Source: Candidatus Nitrosopumilus sp.
GTDB taxonomy: Archaea; Thermoproteota; Nitrososphaeria; Nitrososphaerales; Nitrosopumilaceae
Length of the DNA: 8,607 nt
Direction of reading: 5' to 3'
Assembly: GCA_022758935.1 (NCBI GenBank)
Contig: JAEMQG010000007.1
Coordinates: 1-8,607, forward strand
This document shows positions 4,564-8,607 of this stretch, piece by piece; position 1 is the stretch's first letter, and each line of letters begins with the position of its first letter. Position numbers and translations under genes: made by a program. Under the pieces are notes generated by a model. That model saw nothing but the letters and a program-made list of their open reading frames with translations, was not told the origin of the DNA and did no database searches.

Positions 4564-5091
4564 ATGTATTTAGAATTAGCTGAAGGATCAGATCAAGTCA
4601 GTCCATATATTCAAATTCCTACTGAAAATGGATTGATTCAAGTAAGAGAAGATCAATTTGATTCATTACCAACTGATCAATGGTCAGCCCTGATGAATAA
4701 ACTTGCGCCATTTCAAACAAATGCTGGTTTAAATGAATCTTATCAGTTAGGTGACAAAGCCACAAGAGAACGAAGAAAAGAGGCAAGGACAAGCAAAAAA
4801 GAAGCAAAGGCAAAAGAAAAAGAATCTAAAACTGAACGTAAAGAATTAAAGCAACAAAGCAAAGCCGATAAACGAGCAAATCGTAAACCAGTGGATTTCG
4901 CTGGAATAATTGATTCAGCTGGAAAAGTAATTGGTAACATTACTGGAAAAGGTGGTGATACTGGTGGTGTTGAATCAGTTGATACTGGTGGTGGTGGTGA
5001 TACTGGTGGTGGATTGCCTAAATGGGTGATTCCAGCTGGAATCGGTTTGGTTGTTTTAGTAGGTGGTTACTTTTTATTAAAAAAGAAATAA
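4564..5091 (+). CDS. Tail-anchored protein with charged coiled coil and Gly-rich linker
   Basis: A 175-aa protein, probably a virion component. Residues 1-60 are a mixed polar domain. Residues ~65-108 are a very highly charged Lys/Arg/Glu helix (ATRERRKEARTSKKEAKAKE and onward), likely a single helix or coiled coil. Residues ~125-150 are a Gly/Asp/Thr linker with repeated GGDTGG. Residues ~154-172 form a membrane span (WVIPAGIGLVVLVGGYFLL) ending KKK. The head is therefore on one side of the membrane with a flexible neck. The start is the only ATG that gives full length, as a stop lies just upstream in frame; it sits unusually close to the promoter. One base separates its stop from the 5093 start. 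Function not recognised. Confidence 0.65.
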   Translation: MYLELAEGSDQVSPYIQIPTENGLIQVREDQFDSLPTDQWSALMNKLAPFQTNAGLNESYQLGDKATRERRKEARTSKKEAKAKEKESKTERKELKQQSKADKRANRKPVDFAGIIDSAGKVIGNITGKGGDTGGVESVDTGGGGDTGGGLPKWVIPAGIGLVVLVGGYFLLKKK

Positions 5092-5092
5092 G

Positions 5093-5686
5093 ATGAAAAA
5101 AACAAGACGTAAAAAAAGGATTTCAAGTCCAAAGAGATTGTCAGCTGGAAGATCAGTAAAAAGATTTACCAAACGCAAACGCAAAGGTTTGTCTGAATTA
5201 TTTTCACCAAGTACTGCAATCGCTGGAGCTAAAACTATTGGTGCTGGTGCTATTGGTGGATTGATTTCAGGAATAGCAACAAAAATGTTAACTGATCAAA
5301 AACCTTTAACACGTTATGGTTTACAAGTAGGTGCTTCGTTCATTACTTATGCTTTGTTAGGATTTCCGTCAATGGCAAGTGGTATGGCTGGTGGCTTTGT
5401 AGCTTTGGAAACTGCTAAAATGATAGATCAAAGTTCAGCTATGAATGAAGATTCAGACATATATGCTGATCCTGATGCAATCAACCAACTACCAGCTATG
5501 ATGAGTGAAAATGGCGATCCTATCACATTAGCACAATCAGATGAGGGAATGGTTTACTTGAATGAAAATACTGGAGAAGTTACATTAGCTGAAGATGTAT
5601 ATCTTCAGGAAGATGTATATCTTCAGGAAGATGTATATCTTCAGGAAAATGATTCAATTTATCCTGAATACGCAACCGAATACTAA
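5093..5686 (+). CDS. Basic two-span membrane protein with EDVYLQ repeats
   Basis: A 197-aa protein. The first 31 residues are extremely basic (MKKTRRKKRISSPKRLSAGR, then SVKRFTKRKRK) and should contact nucleic acid or lipid head groups. Two Gly/Ala-rich hydrophobic segments follow, at about residues 41-63 and 77-106. The C-terminal ~90 residues are acidic and hydrophilic, including three perfect tandem EDVYLQ units at about residues 167-184. A genome-to-membrane link in an internal-membrane virion is a reasonable inference. It is coupled to the 4564 gene (one-base gap) and followed 37 bases later by the first capsid candidate. No match to a named family is visible. Confidence 0.65.
   Translation: MKKTRRKKRISSPKRLSAGRSVKRFTKRKRKGLSELFSPSTAIAGAKTIGAGAIGGLISGIATKMLTDQKPLTRYGLQVGASFITYALLGFPSMASGMAGGFVALETAKMIDQSSAMNEDSDIYADPDAINQLPAMMSENGDPITLAQSDEGMVYLNENTGEVTLAEDVYLQEDVYLQEDVYLQENDSIYPEYATEY
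5591..5644 (+). repeat. Three perfect 18-bp tandem repeats, each a hairpin
   Basis: GAAGATGTATATCTTCAG occurs three times in a row (5591-5608, 5609-5626, 5627-5644). Each unit contains GAAGAT and ATCTTC, which pair as a six-bp stem with a GTAT loop. The array keeps frame and encodes EDVYLQ three times in the 5093 protein. Confidence 0.9.
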
Positions 5687-5723
5687 AATTTAACCTAAAA
5701 ATAACCAACTAATAAATAACAAA

Positions 5724-6389
5724 ATGGATTTAAGATCAAGAGGTGCAAACCGATTCAATTCTAAAAAAAGTGGAGGTGTAGGATCACCTTTCCAAAATGT
5801 AACAGCGAATAGTAAAATCGCTATGGTTAACAATGCTTTGGGAAACCGATCATTGAAACGAAATCAGGGATCTTCTGTTGAGGTATATGATTATATCACA
5901 CAAACAGCTGGAACAATCGGAACAAGTCAAACATTGACGTTTTTCAGTAATGTAAACACAAAAAATTTTCCATTAACAAACGTGCAACAAAATCAGCTAC
6001 AAGTAGGAGAATCCCTATCAGTAGAATATATTGCTTTCACAAGAATCAGTCAGGTAACTGCAACTGGATCAATCACTGAATGTACTGCACTGGTGACAAC
6101 TATTGGTGGTATGAATTTAGGTCAATTTTCTTTCAACCTTGATAATTCACGAATCATAAAAATCAATTCCTTGATCCGTACTAATTCAGTATTCAATCCA
6201 AAAGGTACTACTGGTGTCAGTAACTTATATTTTCCTGATACTGATCTTGTAATTCCCCCACAAATCAGTTATACACTGGAACTTCGCACTCCAGTAAACA
6301 ATGATACAATTGCAGCTGGTACTACTATAAGTTATGGTTGTCACTTGTTTGGAACTGGATCAATTTTGAATCTTAAAACAAACGTATAA
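5724..6389 (+). CDS. Beta-rich virion protein, major capsid protein candidate
   Basis: A 221-aa protein. An N-terminal arm of ~50 residues is basic and Gly/Asn/Ser-rich (MDLRSRGANRFNSKKSGG and following), then almost entirely beta strands with short loops, for example TLTFFSNV, LSVEYIAFTRIS, CTALVTTIG, DLVIPPQISYTLELRTP and TTISYGCHLFG. No membrane span and little helix. A flexible basic arm plus a compact beta barrel is the build of jelly-roll capsid proteins. Size fits a single jelly roll, or a very small double one. It is first in a row of three beta-rich genes and is directly followed by a strong terminator, as expected for a gene needed in high amount. Leader is A-rich without Shine-Dalgarno. 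Which of the three is the main shell protein cannot be settled from sequence alone. Confidence 0.6.
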   Translation: MDLRSRGANRFNSKKSGGVGSPFQNVTANSKIAMVNNALGNRSLKRNQGSSVEVYDYITQTAGTIGTSQTLTFFSNVNTKNFPLTNVQQNQLQVGESLSVEYIAFTRISQVTATGSITECTALVTTIGGMNLGQFSFNLDNSRIIKINSLIRTNSVFNPKGTTGVSNLYFPDTDLVIPPQISYTLELRTPVNNDTIAAGTTISYGCHLFGTGSILNLKTNV

Positions 6390-6412
6390 ACTAATCAGAT
6401 TTTAGAAAAATT

Positions 6413-6445
6413 AGGAAAGGATATTATTTCCTTTCCTTTTTTTTT
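6413..6445 (+). terminator. Strong terminator between the capsid candidates
   Basis: AGGAAAGGA (6413-6421) pairs perfectly with TCCTTTCCT (6429-6437) around a seven-base loop, then a T-run to 6445. No promoter is visible between it and the 6466 ATG, so it probably acts as a partial stop that lowers expression of the downstream genes. Confidence 0.8.
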
Positions 6446-6465
6446 GGAATCAAAATAAAAAAAAA

Positions 6466-6918
6466 ATGGATAATTATTTAGCTAAAAAATTAGGACAAAT
6501 TAACGTTCGAAATTCAGGATTTGGAAAAACAAATTCAGCTCACCCATTACAAAATATGGGTTACACTTTAGATCAGGTAAAGTCACTGGTTGACAATGCT
6601 GAAAAAGTTATTGGAATCAATTTCACTTCGATTGCTGGTACTACTCAACCAAACATTCAGATTCCAGCTACTGCAAAGTATATGGTTGGGTTTGCTTTTG
6701 CTGGTGCTGGTGCTACAACTGATACCTTTTCTTTGTTAATAAATAATGAAAGGGCGATTGATAATGGATCAGCACAAGCATATCAGATCAACACTGGTCG
6801 ACCTGATACAGCATATTTTCAATTTTTTAGACCGGTTGCCGGTGCTACTGCTATAAATTTAAATTATACTTCTACTGCTGGAGGAACTGCAATCGTATTT
6901 CAACTAATTTACATTTAA
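6466..6918 (+). CDS. Small beta-rich virion protein, related in part to the 6922 product
   Basis: A 150-aa protein. Residues 1-50 include a short amphipathic N-terminus and a helix (YTLDQVKSLVDNAEKVIG); residues ~50-150 are beta-rich with many Gly, Ala and Thr, consistent with a single jelly roll or similar sandwich. Residues 78-98 carry FAGAG, then DT, five residues, NN-x-R-x-I, a motif also found in the 6922 protein. The ATG follows a long A-run, 20 bases after the terminator T-run. Three bases separate its stop from the 6922 start. Minor capsid, vertex or second shell protein is the likely role; this is inferred from composition and context. Confidence 0.6.
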   Translation: MDNYLAKKLGQINVRNSGFGKTNSAHPLQNMGYTLDQVKSLVDNAEKVIGINFTSIAGTTQPNIQIPATAKYMVGFAFAGAGATTDTFSLLINNERAIDNGSAQAYQINTGRPDTAYFQFFRPVAGATAINLNYTSTAGGTAIVFQLIYI

Positions 6919-6921
6919 TTA

Positions 6922-7644
6922 ATGTCACAAATTTTAAGTCCAAAGATTGAACAACTGGCTTTTCAAGGCAAATGTCGGTGGGTAGTTTTTAATACTGGTT
7001 ATACCAGTGCTATGACCTTACCTTGTCCAGCTGGTGGATTTATACTACTTCGACAAATTATATATCACCCTTTTTATCAGGGTGCTAATCGAAATGCTCA
7101 ATTACTTAATGTTGCTCACCAAATTAGTATTTGTGAACAAGGAACAAAGACAGAATTAATATATCAATTTCGTGATCCTATTGGTCAGGTTACTGATCTG
7201 AATGGTGCTGGTATTGTACACAATGTTGCTACTTCAAACGCTTTGATTGTAGAAACTTTTGCGACATACAAACAAAATGTAAACATTGACATTCTTAACA
7301 TTCCTGATGTCAGTGCTGGTGCTTATGGTGGTGCTGTTGCTTTTCAAACCAATGCTCAAGAACGTCCTTTGCCTTTGGGTTATGGTGCAACTGCAACCAT
7401 TCCAACATTTGATATTTCAGGTGCTGGAACTGAAACCTACTTTCCAGCTGGTCAGGAACGTCTATTTGCTGGATTGGTGTTCGCTGGTGCTGGTGTTCGT
7501 GATACTCTTCGATATAATTACAATAATGCAAGACAAATTCAAACTGCAACTGCTGGTGACATTGATCGCCAATATCAATTTCCCCTGATGTCATTTGGTT
7601 GTTGGGTGTTTAATATACCGATCAGTGAATATCTTAATTACTAA
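6922..7644 (+). CDS. Beta-rich virion protein, second capsid or vertex candidate
   Basis: A 240-aa protein with a largely beta composition and no membrane span: WVVFNTGYTSAMTLPCPAG, FILLRQIIYHPFY, HQISICEQG, ELIYQFRDP, NALIVETFATY, LFAGLVFAGAG, FGCWVFNIPISEYL. Length is close to small double-jelly-roll proteins (PM2 P2 is about 270 residues, from general knowledge), but it could also be a single barrel with insertions. Residues 187-206 share FAGAG...DT-x5-NN-x-R-x-I with the 6466 protein, suggesting the two share a fold or a duplicated domain. It is packed close to both neighbours (3 bases upstream, 11 downstream). Major capsid or penton protein are both possible. Confidence 0.6.
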   Translation: MSQILSPKIEQLAFQGKCRWVVFNTGYTSAMTLPCPAGGFILLRQIIYHPFYQGANRNAQLLNVAHQISICEQGTKTELIYQFRDPIGQVTDLNGAGIVHNVATSNALIVETFATYKQNVNIDILNIPDVSAGAYGGAVAFQTNAQERPLPLGYGATATIPTFDISGAGTETYFPAGQERLFAGLVFAGAGVRDTLRYNYNNARQIQTATAGDIDRQYQFPLMSFGCWVFNIPISEYLNY

Positions 7645-7655
7645 AATTCAGAAAA

Positions 7656-8435
7656 ATGGAAATCAAATCAAATCAGATCGCTGGAATCATATCAAAAAAT
7701 GATTTTAAGCATATAAATCTAATGGGAACGGAAAAGACATTTCAACACTTTAACCGATTGCCTAAAGATTTAAAAAAAAAGATAATTTCAATTCAAAAGG
7801 ATATTAAACAAAATCCTGATGAAAAATTTTCTATCAGCTGTAAACGTGTACCTAATGGTGATCTTTGGGTTTATCAAATAGAAAATAAAAATTATCTTTC
7901 TGAATCACCAGTGCAAACACAAAATCCAATGTTTTATCAAAATAGTCAACAACTGGAAAAATTTCAAACACTTGACGCGTACAAAATGCAAATGGAAAAG
8001 ATTGCTGGATTGGAGAAAGAAATTGAATTAATGAAAATGGAAACAATGTATAAAAGTCAGCTGAATGAAAAACCAGCTGATGATCCAATGAAATCATTTT
8101 CTACTAATATAATGCCAATGTTTATTCCTTTGCTGGAAAAATATATAGAAAATCAAACTTTAAAAAATCAAATTAAATTGAACGAATCAGGACAAAAAAC
8201 AACAATACAAAAACAACCAGCTAAAACTGGATTTCGACCTATTCCTGATATTAATTCTGATCGGTGGGAATCTTATCTTGACTATTTAGAAAATCTAAAT
8301 ACACAAGATTTTGAAACTGAAATAAAATACTTATCAAATTACAAACCTGATCACTATAAAATAATTTACGATACTTTTTTAAACGAAGAAGAAGAAACTG
8401 AACAAACTGAACAAACTGAAAATGAAACTGAATAG
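7656..8435 (+). CDS. Coiled-coil protein of the virion operon, possible scaffold or minor structural protein
   Basis: A 259-aa soluble protein. Residues ~1-85 are mixed alpha/beta and basic. Residues ~103-140 are a heptad-like coiled coil (QMEKIAGLEKEIELMKMETM). Residues ~146-172 form another helix (IMPMFIPLLEKYIENQTLKN). A linker (KTTIQKQPAKTGF) leads to a C-terminal helical region starting PDINSDRWESYLDYLENL and a very acidic tail (EEETEQTEQTENE). The tail DNA repeats the unit GAACAAACT. No enzyme motif is visible: no Walker A for a packaging ATPase and no HUH motif. Its position after the capsid genes fits a scaffold or assembly factor, but this is inferred. Its last 14 bases overlap the 8422 gene. 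Confidence 0.65.
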   Translation: MEIKSNQIAGIISKNDFKHINLMGTEKTFQHFNRLPKDLKKKIISIQKDIKQNPDEKFSISCKRVPNGDLWVYQIENKNYLSESPVQTQNPMFYQNSQQLEKFQTLDAYKMQMEKIAGLEKEIELMKMETMYKSQLNEKPADDPMKSFSTNIMPMFIPLLEKYIENQTLKNQIKLNESGQKTTIQKQPAKTGFRPIPDINSDRWESYLDYLENLNTQDFETEIKYLSNYKPDHYKIIYDTFLNEEEETEQTEQTENETE

Positions 8436-8571
8436 AACGCAAAAAATACTTTTAGGAACTGCAATCACTGGTATAGGTGGTTATTTTTTATACAAATATT
8501 TTTTTCCAACTGAAGAAGATGTTGAAACTGGTGGTGGTGGAACTGGTGGTGGTGGAACTGTTTGTGGTTGA
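8422..8571 (+). CDS. N-terminally membrane-anchored Gly/Thr-rich protein (probable 5' part of the 50-394 gene)
   Basis: A 49-codon frame starting inside the 3' end of the 7656 gene. Residues 9-28 are one membrane span (ILLGTAITGIGGYFLYKYFF), followed by an acidic turn (PTEEDVE) and two perfect TGGGG repeats before the frame stops at TGA 8569-8571. The codon after the stop continues the same Thr/Gly/Val rhythm to the window end, and the same rhythm opens the window. The simplest reading is that this is the anchor and linker of a longer protein whose SH3-like head is encoded at 50-394, with the window cut inside the repeat. If the TGA is real, the product is a 49-aa membrane peptide. Confidence 0.55.
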   Translation: MKLNRTQKILLGTAITGIGGYFLYKYFFPTEEDVETGGGGTGGGGTVCG

Positions 8572-8607
8572 ACTGGTATTGGTGTTAATGGTCTTGTTGT
8601 TACTTGT
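8527..8607 (+). repeat. 15-bp minisatellite encoding Thr-Gly-Gly-Gly-Gly, decaying toward the window end
   Basis: ACTGGTGGTGGTGGA is perfect at 8527-8541 and 8542-8556. The next units keep the 15-bp register but drift, mostly by G to T: ACT GTT TGT GGT TGA (8557-8571), ACT GGT ATT GGT GTT (8572-8586), AAT GGT CTT GTT GTT (8587-8601), then ACT TGT at the edge. Confidence 0.75.

Noticed and set aside
5591..5644. CRISPR-like array
   Set aside because: The units are directly adjacent with no spacers and are in frame inside a gene.
7286..7588. 100-codon Leu/Val-rich frame inside the 6922 gene
   Set aside because: Composition is that of a shifted frame over Gly/Ala codons; the 6922 frame is complete and packed against its neighbours.
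8569..8571. TGA read as glycine (code 25), since both problem TGAs sit at Gly positions of the repeat
   Set aside because: TGA serves as a natural stop, often in ATGA overlaps, for the genes ending at 394, 603, 1788, 3025, 3995 and 4450, and no TGA interrupts the other genes. A local error or mutation is simpler.
1..8607. tRNA, rRNA or insertion sequences
   Set aside because: I saw no cloverleaf, no rRNA-like stretch and no transposase or terminal inverted repeats.

Overview
The window looks like most or all of a small, AT-rich tailless bacteriophage (or a close relative such as a satellite or plasmid-phage) of a Bacteroidetes host. Four things point there. Start codons have A-rich leaders and no Shine-Dalgarno. 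Bacteroidetes-type -7 elements (TAnnTTTG) sit in front of gene groups. All convincing genes are on the + strand and tightly packed, often with ATGA or TAATG overlaps. The proteins combine beta-rich capsid candidates, many short single-span membrane proteins and a membrane-anchored lysozyme. That mix recalls icosahedral phages with an internal membrane, of which the Flavobacterium ssDNA phage FLiP (Finnlakeviridae) is the obvious comparison. The family assignment is inference: no gene is identified by alignment here.

Layout. Positions 50-2130 hold the 3' part of an SH3-like protein, a 70-aa helical protein, a membrane protein with an annexin-like C-terminus, a tail-anchored GH108-like lysozyme and a small basic membrane protein, ending at a terminator (2249-2277). 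Positions 2276-2761 have no gene. They contain a promoter over a tandem repeat, a likely ~170-nt structured small RNA with its own terminator, and an AT-rich leader. Positions 2762-3716 encode three overlapping orphan genes, followed by three stem-loops, the last a strong terminator. Positions 3873-4450 encode a 40-aa membrane peptide and a transglutaminase-like cysteine protein. Positions 4564-8571 are the probable virion operon: a tail-anchored charged protein, a basic two-span membrane protein, three beta-rich capsid candidates (a terminator lies between the first and second), a coiled-coil protein and an N-terminally anchored Gly/Thr-rich protein.

The two window ends fit together. The 8422 gene runs into a 15-bp repeat (Thr-Gly-Gly-Gly-Gly), and the same five-codon register can be followed at the start of the window into the SH3-like domain. 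A circular genome opened inside this repeat, with a few bases lost, would make these one gene. Two in-frame TGA codons remain unexplained.

The most interesting item is regulatory. The loop of a hairpin in the putative small RNA (2437-2447) is perfectly complementary over 11 nt to the mRNA just upstream of the 2762 start codon (2751-2761). This suggests an RNA switch on the orphan operon, which, with no recognisable Rep protein anywhere, is the best place to look for replication or copy-control genes.
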